Positions 9,200 to 20,576 are shown, numbered from the stretch's first letter. The stretch is DNA of 64,000 nucleotides from Punctularia strigosozonata HHB-11173 SS5 (GCF_000264995.1 NW_006767436.1:719414-783413), one strand, 5' to 3'. Numbers and translations: made by a program. Notes: generated by a model from the sequence alone, not told the origin.

Positions 9200-11863
9200 T
9201 CATTTCAAAGATTCGGGGAAATCTGGGGGATAGCTTCCGCCCTGCGAGTCGAACATGTCCAAGAAATCCTGCACCGCCGATGGCACCAGTCCATCGGAGA
9301 AACAGCTCGACGCGGTCTGGCTCGAACGCATGGTCATACCGTAATCGGGAGGGATGCTGAGAGGCGCGCCTAGCAGTTGCGTCGTCGTTATTTCCTCCGC
9401 GTCCGGGAGAGGTGACTCTTCGCGATCCTGGCCAGGAGACGATGCATTGCGAGTGATAGTTGTGATGTGACGAGGAGACAGCCGAGCTGGTTGGAGAGAG
9501 GAGCCCAGGCTCTTCGCGCGACGGCTGGCGACTTGCTCGTCCTCGTCAGACTCTGGCTCGGTCTCCGACCCTTCATCTTTACCCGCTCCTTTACTGGGCC
9601 TCTGCACAGCTTTGCCTTTTGAGGAGGCTGAAGGGCTCGGGGAACTGTTGGGCACGAGCAGGCTACCCCGAGCGGTTGCTTTGCCTCGTCCGGCAGAGGG
9701 CGAGGCATCCGAACTGGAAACGGGCCAAGTGTCACAACGCCTGATTGTCCTGGGCGTGCGTGTAGGAGTTGCGGGTTTGCGAGAGGGGGTGCCTGTCTCT
9801 GGATCTGCGTGATCGTTACTGAAATCGCCCACGTCGAGCGAGCCGGTCCAAAGGTCTGGCTGCCAAAGGGAGCCGATGCCGGCGTGTGCTTCGTGGTCAC
9901 GTAAGGGTGAGGTCGTCACATCACCCGAGGGAGAAGGCACCGGCGACGGACTTCGTTTTCGCAACGCAACTTCGAGAGACTGTATGCTGCGTTGTCCTTC
10001 AACGTGGACCCCTTTGGACCTGAATAGCGAATAATCAAATTAGGACTTGCGAAGTTGCGCTCGATGACATGTGCACTCACTTAAGCCATGCTGGTTTAAT
10101 TGGGCTGGTGGCCATGTCTTTCATTACCTTCTGGGGCTGCTTGGCGAGGGCTGCCAGCGCCATGAGCGTGGACATGCCGATCACACCCATACCCGGGACG
10201 TGTATAGAGCCCTCAGCGACAGTTTGTTGAGGGGATGCCAACAACATTGCTGAGTCAGGCGGGGTGGGATCCCTTTCTGCAGGGGTATGTGTCTCCTCGG
10301 CGTTTTCCTCTGTCTCCTTGGTCGTCTCCTCGATTGCTCTCACGTCATCCTTGCGATCTGCCTCATCCGCGGCTGGACCATCCACAATGTCACGAAGGGG
10401 AAGCGCGGGTATCTTGAAGTCATCCTTGGGGGATTTCCCATTGCGTTTGGTCCGGGGTGGAGTCTTACCCCATTGCGAGCTCTCCCATGGTTGCGATGTT
10501 GGCACGACCGAATCTTGAGATGAAGACACCACTTGGGAGGACGAAGAGGAATTATGGTCGTGCGCAAATATCGGGTGTGGAGCGGGACGGGAAGGCATGA
10601 AACGCTGCCGTGCCACAGGGGAGAAGAGAGCATCGGTGGGCTGCGACGAAGGTACGACGGACGGCGACCTGACTGTAGGCGTTTGCTTCACCTTCTTGCT
10701 CGGGGTACGGAAGAGTCGAGTCTCGGTCTCATAATCGGGCCGAACCTTGCTGGCATCGTCTGCAAGGTCCGCGGCCCTACCTCGCGGCGACGGCGAGCTG
10801 TTCGAGAGCTCCGTGAGAGGCGAAGACGGCGCTTCCTCGAGCGCCGGGGCCCCCACATCGACCGGCTTCTCGTTCAGTGCGAGTTTGCCAAGTTTGCTGG
10901 ACTGCAGTCTTTTACGGGGTCGTACGGGAGTTTGGGGCGTTGTCAACATGTTGCGTTCGGAAACGGCTTTGGATGGTCCAGAATCAATAGGGTGCCGAGA
11001 GGTAGTAGGCGGTGGAGTAGGTAGACCAACGCGACGGACGGTCGCGTCCTTTTTCATCTATAAGATATTATCAACGAGACATTCGGATGCGGAGTGGCGT
11101 ATGGAACAACAAAGAGACTCGTAAGAAATGAAATGCCTCAGCACAGTACCGCGCCCCTCGCCATAATTGACCAATGAACTGGGGAAAAGGAGAATACTCA
11201 CAGAACGTGTCGCGTAGGTCTTCAAGATCGGTGGTGCCGCTCGCAATGGTGTCACCACGTCATTCGATGTCACGTCGATAGCAGTATTACTAGCCGTATG
11301 CGCTTTCTTAGACCTTTTAGGAGCGGCATCTCCCAAGAATTCGGTGTCATCCTGGCCCCGAGCTTGCTTCCGTTTGTGGTCCTGAGCGGGGGTGGCCCGG
11401 GGTGCCGCTCGTGATTCAGCTTGCGATGCCGTCCCACTGGCCCTGGGCTCCTTTAGCCAAGACGTAATCGGTACTTGCTGGCCACTGAGAGGGACAGACT
11501 TGCTCATCCAGGCAGAAAGCGAGAAAGCGTCGGTAATGTGAAAGACCAAGCCCAAGGCATCGCGCGTCAAGGCGCCAGAAAGCACGTGACCGTGTCGATT
11601 AGGCTTGGACGAGCCGCACACTTTAGCTTTCCACTTGCATTCTACCGAGTCTGCAAATACTTTGAGCATCCGGCTCACGATAGCAGGTTCAGGAAACACA
11701 AAAAGCTTCTACCAGTAAGCTAGAACGGCAGGACTCCACACCTTTGCATCCCCACCGTCTCCTCCTCCCGGTGGTCACCGACGTCTTTGCTCCTTTGACT
11801 CCACAAGATGCATCAAGGGCCGGCTGCCGAGCTTCGTATGCATCGGCAACGTCGAAGAGAAAT
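9200..11863 (-). CDS. Unrecognised, largely disordered protein; 5' exon unresolved
   Basis: Supported exons are 11863-11779, 11708-11202, 11057-10081 and 10019-9200; each junction keeps frame (the 10080-10020 intron has GTGAGT and CAG). A first exon ending in phase 2 must lie upstream of 11863 but could not be fixed. An in-frame TGA near 11880 rules out simple upward extension. The N-terminal third has an ordered part around KLFVFPEPAIVSRMLKVFAD and LGLVFHITDAFSLSAWM. The rest is Ser/Pro/Lys-rich with many SP and TP sites, basic KRSKK and PRTKR patches that could be nuclear signals, and a hydrophobic GMGVIGMSTLMALAALA segment. A nuclear, CDK-regulated protein is a guess; no family is recognised. 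Confidence 0.65.
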
Positions 11864-12551
11864 CTAGGCCAGAGCAATCATGTACCTCTCCCGTCTGTCT
11901 CTTTAACCTCATGGGATGCCATTTTCAATTAGCGCAATGTCACGTGATCGTTCTGCTACGCGTCTCCGCCGGCTTGATCGACACGTACTTATCAGCATCT
12001 TGGCGTATGCTCAACTCCGATATCACCTTTCACAGTCATGGGCACGGCAAGGACCTGCGGAACGATGTCAAGCCGATGCTCATGGCTTGTGAACCTCATT
12101 GGAGCATCCACTGACGAAGCTTGAATCCTCGACTCGCTCGACGATGCTAGCAACCTATTGTCCTCATGTATATAAGATCTGGAATCTGGGTGTCCTGGCT
12201 TTGACTACGGAGAACCCCTGTTTGAGCTGGCGTTTCGTGCTATTCTGTGCTGATGTATGTTATCGCGCGGCGAAGCTGCCAGACAACTGAGGTCACGTTT
12301 TTACTATATAAACTCATGATCTGGCCTTCTGTGCTCGTACCCCTCCTTTCCTCCTTTCATACTGCTGACAGTCAAGGTACGACGATTCAGATGCCAGGCG
12401 GGCTTTACATACTCATAATAGTCTGAGCCTCGACTTCTATCTCCGTCCTCGATACACGAGACCCGTCGGTTAAGCTACCGGCGTTTATCATGTGCGTACT
12501 CTGTCTCGAGCGTGAGTCGGCCCTTACCTAGCTGTTGTGCGCGCACATAGG
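11864..12551. promoter_or_regulatory. Divergent upstream region with a TATA box
   Basis: The interval lies between the leftward gene at 9200-11863 and the zinc-finger gene. TATATAA stands at 12305-12311, and CT-rich sequence follows at about 12340-12365. The sequence just before the ATG at 12552 is ...CACATAG, so a 5'-UTR intron ending at 12550 is possible. The unresolved first exon of the leftward gene must also lie here. Confidence 0.45.
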
Positions 12552-13214
12552 ATGGAACCGTACTGCGAAGAGTGCGACCGGTGGTTCCAAAATGTGAACA
12601 ACCTCCGGCAGGTGGGAGCATATACGCGCATATTGCGCACATATACGCCGTTCGGAGCTCACCACCCATCGCAGCACCTTAACTCCGCACGTCACAAGCC
12701 CAAGACCGTCCAGTGTTACATGTACAGCCGAGGATGCAACCAGATGTTCGTCTCCTGGTCCGCCATGGTTCTCCACCTCGAGGAGGGCGGCTGCCGCAGC
12801 GGTATCACCCGCGCCGAGATCAACCGCTTCGTCGTCGAACGCGACCGACAGAACATAATCACCAATCCCAACCGGATGATCACCGGTCCCTCTGGCTCCT
12901 CTTTCTATGAGCCACCCCCGCCGACTATCGCGACGGAGCAAGCCTGGAACGGCGGCGCCTACGAATGCTACTTCTGCCACTCGCAGTTCCGTGCGCTGAC
13001 GTCGCTCAACCAGCATCTCGCGTCTCCGCGCCATAGCGTGGCGGACGGCAGCCGGCTCTATCGGTGCCCCAACACGCGCGACTGTGGTCAACAATTCTTT
13101 GCCTTGAGCGGGCTCGTGCAGCACATTGAGTGGGCGAACTGTGGTGTGCAGAGGTTCGAGGAGGTCCGCAGGATCCCTGGTCTTGTGAGCGGTATCAGAA
13201 TGATACAGTACTGA
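12552..13214 (+). CDS. Four-finger zinc protein with duplicated CCHH/CCHC finger pair, 199 aa
   Basis: Exons 12552-12611 and 12675-13214. Finger 1 is CEECDRWFQNVNNLRQHLNS plus ARH (C-x2-C-x12-H-x5-H, U1/double-strand-RNA type). It is complete only after removing the 63-bp intron, which falls between the Gln and the first His. Finger 2 is of the form C-x6-C...H-x5-C (YMYSRGCNQMFVSWSA, then HLEEGGC). After a linker with a PPPP run, the same pair recurs: CYFCHSQFRALTSLNQHLAS plus PRH, then CPNTRDCGQQFFALSGLVQH plus IEWANC. The protein therefore arose by duplication of a two-finger unit. A nucleic-acid-binding role is likely; target unknown. GC-rich codon choice supports coding. Confidence 0.88.
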   Translation: MEPYCEECDRWFQNVNNLRQVGAYTRILRTYTPFGAHHPSQHLNSARHKPKTVQCYMYSRGCNQMFVSWSAMVLHLEEGGCRSGITRAEINRFVVERDRQNIITNPNRMITGPSGSSFYEPPPPTIATEQAWNGGAYECYFCHSQFRALTSLNQHLASPRHSVADGSRLYRCPNTRDCGQQFFALSGLVQHIEWANCGVQRFEEVRRIPGLVSGIRMIQY

Positions 13215-13558
13215 ACAAAACAAAACCAATGGGACGGAATAGCAAAATCATCGGGACGGACTAAAGGTGCATGTGAACGGATACGTGAATGAGATACCTA
13301 GTATCAATCTTAATGTCGTCTATACCGGTCGACCCGCGTAATTAGTCACGCTCGATCCGAACGTCGACAGAATTGGTGCTGCTTGGCGTTGCCGTTGAGC
13401 GCCGCAGACAATGCCAAAGCGCATTGATATTTGCCTCCGCAAGCCGTGCGAGTCCGGGGACACGAATAGACGCCCGCGCCTCGAGGCTAGCGCGGGCAGT
13501 GCGGACCCGCAATCCCTTCAACGCTCACGGCGACTTGGACCAACCCGCCACGACTCCC
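13215..13558. other. Intergenic region between two rightward genes
   Basis: These 344 bp hold the 3' flank of the zinc-finger gene and the upstream region of the WTAP-like gene. Open frames here continue into the next gene but show no conserved residues, so I start that gene at 13559. Confidence 0.5.
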
Positions 13559-14937
13559 ATGGACATCCCCTCTACGCGGGAAATAGAGCTGGAGACGCTC
13601 TTACGACAACGCGACCAGCAGCTCACGCAGCTCACCGTGAGCCACTCTTCGCTTGGTGCATCAGCGTCGTGCTCACACCGCTCGTTCCCGTTGTCCAGGA
13701 TGATATCACCCACTTGAGACAGTACCTGGCGACCCAGCCGGGTCCGTCGATGACGAATCCGGTGTCGCTGCCACCGGCGTTCATCGCTGCTATCCTCCCG
13801 AAGATCAACAGTAGTGCGGCGTTGCCGTCGGGTACCACCCGCGCATCGTCCAACCCGGCCGCGGGCGCGTCCGTCGCAGCGGCTATCTCACAAAGGGCGA
13901 AGCTTCTGCAGGAAGAGAATGACGAGCTGTATGGGCTCTTACGGACCAGTGAGGTTGGCAAGCTGAAGGAGGAAGTGCGAGGACTGCGACGGGTCGTGAC
14001 ACGGCTGGAGAGTGCCTTGAAAGGTCGGCACCGCTGTATTCGACGCAATTGCCATACACGAAGCTCACGCCCGTTTTTCCGCTCTGCTCATCACAGAGTC
14101 GCACCAAGTGATTGTATCGCTCTCGTCAGTTTCGCTAGCTCCTGCCTTACAGCCGAAAAATATCGTTTAACCTGTTATTCGCCTCACAGAGCTGAGCTCG
14201 AGAAATCACAAGACAGCCTTATCAACGCGAACACTGTCCGCTCCGCGTACCAAAACGCGCCTGGGCCTTCCGCGTCGCGGAACTCTTACCGCCCCGGCGC
14301 CTCCAACGGCCCCACGACGTCCGCATCAAACGGACACGGCAACGCTAGCAGCTCGAAGCCACCACCGACCGGTCCCCGCGGAGGGGCGCCGCCACCGCGC
14401 GCGCCGAAGAAACCACGCTTATCCGAGCCCGCACAGTCGCCGGCGCTTGCGACGCCCACGCCCTCGACGATGGGCCGGGCGAGTAGCTCTGGCGGACGGC
14501 GATCGCCGTCCGTCGCCACCACGCGTCGCGATGCCCGACCAGACTCGCGCGAGCGGGAACGCGATCGCGATTGGGACCGAGAACGAGGGAGGGAGCGCGG
14601 TCCGCGAGGGCGCTCGCGCTCGCCTGTGCGCGCGCAGGAGACGCGTGACCACGGCGGAAGCATGGACGTCGACGTGAATACGGCGAGGGCGCGGACGCCC
14701 GAGCGCGGTGTATACGAGCGCGACCGGGTGCGGGACGGGCGCGATCGGGAGAGAGAACGCGAGCGCGCGGACAGGCCACCCGTCGAGCGCGAGCGCGATC
14801 GGGAGCGTGACCGGCGCCGCGGGGGCGGCCGGAGGGGGCAACGCGCAGTCAACGCGGCCGGCGGAGGGGGTGGTGGCGGCGGAGATGCCTACCTCAACGG
14901 CGATCGGACGTTGGCTCAGCGCATGGGATTAAATTGA
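13559..14937 (+). CDS. WTAP/Mum2-like protein, putative subunit of the mRNA m6A writer complex, 392 aa
   Basis: Exons 13559-13636, 13699-14023, 14097-14124, 14190-14937 (1179 nt). The coiled-coil core runs from REIELETLLRQRDQQLTQLT through KLLQEENDELYGLLRTSEVG and KLKEEVRGLRRVVTRLESAL to ESHQVIVSLSAELEKSQDSL. The spacing of the ENxEL, then ELEKSQDSL elements resembles the WTAP/Mum2 family, which scaffolds the METTL3-type methyltransferase. The 28-nt third exon codes ESHQVIVSLS and is needed to keep the heptads in register. The C-terminal half is disordered: Ser/Pro-rich, then Arg-Asp/Arg-Glu dipeptides, then Gly-rich. The start at 13559 is the Met that begins the conserved tract. Family assignment is by motif memory and could be a related coiled-coil protein. 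Confidence 0.75.
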
Positions 14938-15470
14938 CTGACATCGGAAGGACGATCTCACATGCACGCAATCGCTCCAAGTCTTCTTTGTGATCGCACA
15001 CACGCTCCGGCCCGTAGTATTTTATATCTGGTGCGATACTCATTCTCTCAATAACTGATACGGGCTCCTCTCTCTCCTCTCTCTGGCTGTAGCACTATAT
15101 TTGCGCTGACTCGCTTTTTTTTGGGTTGTATCGATAGTGTTTGTACTCGCGTTTGCTCCGCTTGCTTTCCTCGCACCGCTATGCTATCTCGTCGCTAATA
15201 TCACTATATCAATGGAATGGCATATTCATCTCCGTGTATGCCAGCTCTGTCTTGAGAATCGGAGATCTTGGAGATCTCCTTGGGGGAAGACGGCGAAGCA
15301 CGGGACCAAACGTCAATCTGGTGAAAGAAGGCCCTGCCGGGGCCTTATCGTAGACCGAGATCGCGTTCAGTGGGGATTTCCCCGGATACGTGACATAACC
15401 TGCGATTTCCTCCAACGGTACTCGACGATACGAATTGACCCTATCTGTAGCCAAGCATACAGCTACGACG
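14938..15470. other. Intergenic region, no gene seen
   Basis: This interval holds the 3' flank of the WTAP-like gene, a CT-rich stretch at about 15060-15090, and the upstream region of the dehydrogenase gene. No coding exon or RNA gene is recognised. Confidence 0.5.
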
Positions 15471-17097
15471 ATGGAGGCAAGCGCGATCCGACACAGCAAC
15501 CACCCTGTCCCGTTCTCGCGCCCGGCGTCGTCGGCTAGCCATCACCCGCGCCAGATAGGCTTCATCGGGCTCGGGAACATGGGCTACTTCATGGCGAGGT
15601 GCTCAGAGTCCAGCCCGGATATCCGCGGTCTATGAATCCTGACATGATGTGATGAAGGAACCTCGCGCGATCGGCGCATAGCAGGCCGCCCGGTTCGCCA
15701 CCGCTCGTGGTGTGGAACCGGACCGAGGCGCGGGCGTACAAGCTGCGCGACGAGCTGGGCGAGAACAGGGTCAGGGTGGCGGACAGCGCGGAGGAGCTAG
15801 TGCGAGAGTGCGAGATCGTGATCACCAACCTGCCGAACGACGAGGCGGTGAAATCGGTCTACGGATCGTTTGCGGCTGTTCTCGAGGTGAGGACGCCGGT
15901 TGACGCGATCGAGCGAAAACGCCGGCCGGCTGATGCGAAGGTGTCGTGAACGCCGTTAGGAGGCCGGGTCGTCCTCAGGCAAGATCTTCGTGGAAACGAG
16001 CACGACGTATCCCACGACGGCCAGTGAGCGTCTACGATCCACCCGCGCCCTTGCATCGAATATTCGGAACTGAATTGTGGTCCCAAAAAGGCGATTTGGA
16101 GGCGCTCCTCTCCGCGCTGCCGCGCGCACATGCGAGTCTGGTGACGTGCCCCGTGTTTGGCCTGCCTCCGGTCGCCGACCGGGCGCAGCTCCTCGTGGCC
16201 GTGAGCGGGCCGTATGGCGCGCGCAAGGAGGTTGCACACCTGATCGTGCCCGCCATGGCGCGCAAGGTGATCGACCTTGGCGAGAATCCGGAGAAAGGTG
16301 CGCCCACAAGAACGCGTCAGGGAGCAAGGGATCGCTGATGTCGCCGTTTGTGGTACGTAGCGCCGACGTCGAAGCTGGTGGCGAACTCGATGGTGATGGG
16401 CATGGCCGAGGTCATGGCGGAGGCGTTCACCATGGCGGAAAAGACCGGGATCGGCGCTGGGACTGTGTATGATCTGGTGAAAGGCGCGTACTGCCGTCTT
16501 GTTCCCCGGCTCAGCCCAGTTCCGCGGAGGGCGCTTCGAATGCACGTACTGATGCGCATAAACCATGTGGTGCGTTGATCATACAGAAGTGCTTCCTGCT
16601 CCGCCGTGAGTAAATCTCCATGCCTGCAAAATTTGGAGATCGCTGAAACGGTTTTTGCTCGCTTCCTTTTCTGCGCGACGAAGGATGATCATGTACGGCG
16701 AGAAGATGCTGCACGACCGGTTCGACGGCACGAAGGGATTCGCAATCGACGGAGGGATCAAAGACTCTTCGTTGGTTTTTGCCATATTTGCCCGTCTTTT
16801 TGCCCTTCTTTCTTACTTCCTTGTTTATGATTGCCGCATTTGACCGCGCGTATGTGACGACGCATTTTCCCTTGGGTCTTCAGATACATTCGGAACCTGG
16901 CGGCTCAGCACGGTGCTCCGATGGCTGCCATCGACGTGTCGCATAATCATTTCCTCACCGCGAGGAGCGTGCACGCGGCGGCGACGCGGCAGGGCGGAAC
17001 ACCGTGGGAAGTGCTGGACGCGAGCGCGATCGTGGTTGGATCGCGCGTTGGGGCAGGCTTGGACGCGTTCAAGGTCCGTGCGCGCTGTGAAGTGTGA
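15471..17097 (+). CDS. 3-hydroxyisobutyrate dehydrogenase-like (beta-hydroxyacid dehydrogenase), 356 aa
   Basis: Eight exons: 15471-15598, 15658-15886, 15960-16023, 16091-16297, 16361-16483, 16587-16605, 16684-16770, 16884-17097 (1071 nt). The N-terminal Rossmann motif is IGFIGLGNMGYFMA. KIFVETSTTYPTTAS and LVTCPVFGLPP follow the family order, and the DGGIKDSSYIRNLA helix carries the expected catalytic Lys. Such enzymes oxidise small 3-hydroxyacids with NAD(P)+; the valine pathway is the textbook case, but the exact substrate is not evident. Intron 5 (16484-16586) appears to start with GC. That choice joins DLVK to EVLPAPP and MIMYGEKM as in homologues; the 19-nt exon 6 codes this linker. The end may instead splice at 17072 to a short exon near 17147. 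Confidence 0.87.
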
Positions 17098-18984
17098 ACC
17101 CAGGAACTAGGCGCGGGGTGTTGATGCAAACTTTTGACAGCACTCAGGTGTCGAAAAGGAGGATTGAATGTTGAGTTCGAGGGTCGGGAATGATGGCCGC
17201 AAATGGGGGGCGCTGGAGTCCGGGGACCCGGTCAGTTGGATGACGACGGTCTCTAATCATAGCGTCCAACGGGCCCAGGATGTAGGCGTCGGCTCTGTCC
17301 GAGTGTATACGATGTGTGGCGCTCCCTGTGGATGACGCGCGGATCTCTGATAGTGGTGACAATTGTTATATTGACGGGATCGGGCGATATGCCCTGAGTC
17401 GAGCGATTACGGTGCGCGCGTTGTCTTTTTAGAACGAACACGACAAGGTGCAGGCGAGGGTCTGGCGGTTGTTGCCGAGAGCTACGAGGGTTACGCCATG
17501 TCAGACGGGACCGAGCGTTGTCTACCGTTGTGAACACAGGCGATGACCGATTGAGCTGCGCAAATATGGCCGTAGAGTGTGTGTTTGATCTCCTCTCTAG
17601 CTTTTTAGGGGTTGTCAGATACCGCCATGGTGCTTCGGGAGGACCAGGGTGCTCTCTAAGGCAAGTGGCTTGCAATCCAGGACGGGACGCATCAGGAGTA
17701 GACTTTACCGGCGCCGTCGATTAATGGCCCGGTAAGAACTGCCGGGCACGGCCAGAAGCGTAGCTTTGGCCACCACTAAACGAGCTAGCTATACTGTTCG
17801 AGGCTCGGTCGAGTCTTCCGCGCGAATATACCGCGCGTAGGATGCGTCGAGGATCTGTCGTACAACTTTTGACTGCAAGAAGCAAGTCCGAGCGTAGACA
17901 GCCGGACTGCCAACGAACCCGGGACAAGGACGTGTATACGGGGAATCAACCGCGGTAACTCACGTCATTATGGACAACGGGACCAAGTCGGAGGCTCGGG
18001 GATCCAAGTGGTATTGACCGTGAACGCGATCTTGAAGAGGAATCTGCGAGTCGTATACGTCGGTATCGGACGGATGCGCAAGGTAAATATACGTCGAGAA
18101 CACGCCAGAGCGTGCGCTTCGTCCGAGGTGATTCTGTACGGAGCGCCGACCACAGACGCAACGCCGGCGGACGTGCGTTTTGTCCAGAAAAGGAAGTCGG
18201 ATGTGGCCCAGGGAGGCGAGCATGGCGCAACTCGGTGCGCCGGCTACCCAAACGCTCTGAACCTTGGGTAGGCGTCCACTGCAGTGAGGATCAGCGCAGA
18301 GGACACTGAATCGCGGAAGCTCGCACGTTACGTAAAGCACACGTGGCGGCGTCGCTCGTCCTATTCCGGGGATCTCGCTGTCTCCTTGTTGTCTCCTGCA
18401 TCGGGAACGGCCGGTCCCTTGATCCTCTGTGTCTGGTCGACAAGTGCACCGGAGACGCGGTCCAAGCTCACCTTTGGGACCCTATGATTCAATTAGGGAC
18501 GCAAGTAAAGGCCCGTTCGTAGGGGGGCCCTGTGTCGGTTTCTGGGGCTTAATTCGACTGAGTCTAGTGCGCGATCGCAAGGGCGCAGGGGAGCGTATGG
18601 TCTCAGAGTGCGACATCGCAGCTCCCGATCTGGTCGTTAATGAAACGACGTTCAGGACGTGGCAATACGACAGGTAGCAGACGGTGGCGTTACACACGAC
18701 GAATGCGGCCGCGCGGGAGCGTCGAAGCGCCGGAAGCTCGGGCGGTGGCAACACGCCTGGAGCCTATGCACTTGTCGTATTGTACTCTGCTGTGCCCTTA
18801 TAAGTGAGGCTTTGTCGGGACATCCATGACCGGTCCCAACGAGTTCTCTTCGTCCCGAATCGCTCTCTCCTCTCCAGCGCTCTCTGCACTCTCCTGTTTC
18901 TCTTCCAGTCTCTCCGTTTTGAGACGCTTTAGGTGAGCGCATACCGGCTCCGCTCTGACATACGCACTTTTGCTCACGGGCTTT
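17098..18984. other. Gene-poor 1.9 kb
   Basis: Both strands hold only short unrelated frames with no conserved motif or believable exon chain. A TATAAG at 18799-18804 probably belongs to the small gene that follows. Nothing else could be supported, and I cannot exclude a decayed gene. Confidence 0.5.
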
Positions 18985-19524
18985 ATGACGCAGTCCTTGA
19001 CCTCAACCACCATGTACTCGATGCGCACGCGCTCGCCCTCCCCGCCTCCTCCGATGCCCTCGCCCGAGCTGCGCCCGCTCAGCCTGCCGCCGACGCCCTC
19101 GCGCAGGCCGCGCCCCGGGCCCATGGGCATCCGTCCCCTCCGTGCCCGGCGCTACTCCCGCTCGGACGAAAACTCGCTTTCGCCCTCGTCTTCGGCTAGC
19201 TCCTGGTCCGACGAGAGCGAACACGGCTCCGACTTCGGCGCCCACGACCGCCACAGCAGGCCGCCGCTCTCCCCGACGACCACCACGAATGGGGTGCAGC
19301 GCCGCGCGCGGGTTTCCAAGCACCGTCGGGCGCTCTCCTCGGGCCTGTACCGCAGTCGTTCCCCGCCGCCTTCAGACCGATCACGTAGCGCGACGCCACC
19401 GCCGCCCGTGCCGCCGTTGCCGGCGTACCTGCTCCGCGCCAAGGCCGAGCCCGTATCCGCACCCAGGCCGCCCGTGGCGTGCTGGCCAGCCAGGATCACA
19501 TCGATCCCTCATCTCCAGCTCTAG
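18985..19524 (+). CDS. Small Ser/Pro/Arg-rich protein, hypothetical, about 179 aa
   Basis: An intronless frame from the ATG at 18985 to TAG. It begins MTQSLTSTTMYSMRTRSPSP, and SRSPPP-type and PPPPPVPP-like tracts recur, with an acidic-serine part (SWSDESEHGSD). Codons strongly favour C or G in the third position like neighbouring genes, and a TATAAG lies about 185 bp upstream. There is no recognisable domain. Because proline/serine-rich GC-rich DNA easily gives open frames in several phases, this call is moderate; an alternative ATG at 18970 exists in the same frame. Confidence 0.5.
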   Translation: MTQSLTSTTMYSMRTRSPSPPPPMPSPELRPLSLPPTPSRRPRPGPMGIRPLRARRYSRSDENSLSPSSSASSWSDESEHGSDFGAHDRHSRPPLSPTTTTNGVQRRARVSKHRRALSSGLYRSRSPPPSDRSRSATPPPPVPPLPAYLLRAKAEPVSAPRPPVACWPARITSIPHLQL

Positions 19525-20532
19525 AAGCGCAACCCGGTTCCCCACTATAGACGCGCATACATCCATGCATTTCAATTCCCCTCTTGCAAGTCAAGACTTG
19601 GAAGTTTCACGCAAACGACATCGTCCCTGTACCAAATCCCGATCCGGCTCCTCTGTTCAAGACCGTCCTCATTCGCATCCATCACGGCCCTTTTCTTTAT
19701 TCTCATGTGATCCATCGTTGTCGTTGCTCTGCATCTTCCATCGCTTTCGCCCGTTCCGCCAGTCGATACGTGTTGCACAAATAACCTCTGCCTCTGTACC
19801 TTAGCGTTTTTCTCCCCCCTCTCTCCCCCTTTGCCAGATTCTCTTGTAGTCCATACGTCCACCGAACTTTCGTCCGATTTGACCGTATATCGTAGATAAC
19901 CAGTATAATCCGTACATTACAGCATTCAGCACCACCATTTGATATATTGAACTCAACCAGCTTTTTTTAATATGTGATCGCACCGGTGGTGGCGAATCAG
20001 TCAATCGCAGGGAAACGTTGGAGCGTTTTGAGGGTAGATACGGGTATCGATGATGCATCGATGACGATTCGACGTCCCAGGGCCTTGACAGTGTTGAGAT
20101 TGACAGACCTAGGGACCGATCTCTGACATGACTGAGATTTATTTTTGGATCGCAATGCGCGATGCGCGGCGGATGTCTGCTTCCGCTCGGTTTTACCCGA
20201 TCGGGATTTTCAACCGCCCGACGGCGACGTTGACGCTGCTTTGCCTCTGCACTGTGCTAATACAATACAGAGTACATCGCAAATGGCAATGAACACGCCT
20301 TGATTCACCATGGGAGTTAGTAGTATGTACTGCACATTCATGCGCGCCCTCGGAGCCGCCGATCGTTATGCTCGTCTCACAGTGCGGACTCTTGCGGACT
20401 CATGCGGGATACTTTGATGATTCGTATGCTGGGTATCGTTTTTCTTGCCATGGACTATCTGTGTGACTGAGATTGCTTACGTTTCTGACCGGATCGTGTC
20501 TGCAGTTGCGCGATCCCCTACTACCAGGCTGA

Positions 20533-20567
20533 CTTCCGCCTTCCGCCTTCCGCCTTCCGCTTCCGCC
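20533..20567 (+). repeat. (CTTCCGC)n short tandem repeat, about five units
   Basis: Four perfect 7-bp units and a truncated copy lie just upstream of the chitinase TATA box. The array may be length-polymorphic and could affect promoter spacing or strength. Confidence 0.85.
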
Positions 20568-20576
20568 ATCTACGCC

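Noticed and set aside
13411-14937. A single 508-codon frame through the WTAP-like locus without introns
   Set aside because: It reads through three regions with good splice signals and loses the ESHQVIVSLS segment and the first conserved helix; the spliced model restores both.
17098-18984. Scattered short frames as a decayed gene or transposon
   Set aside because: No two frames combine into a recognisable protein, and no terminal repeats or target duplications are visible.
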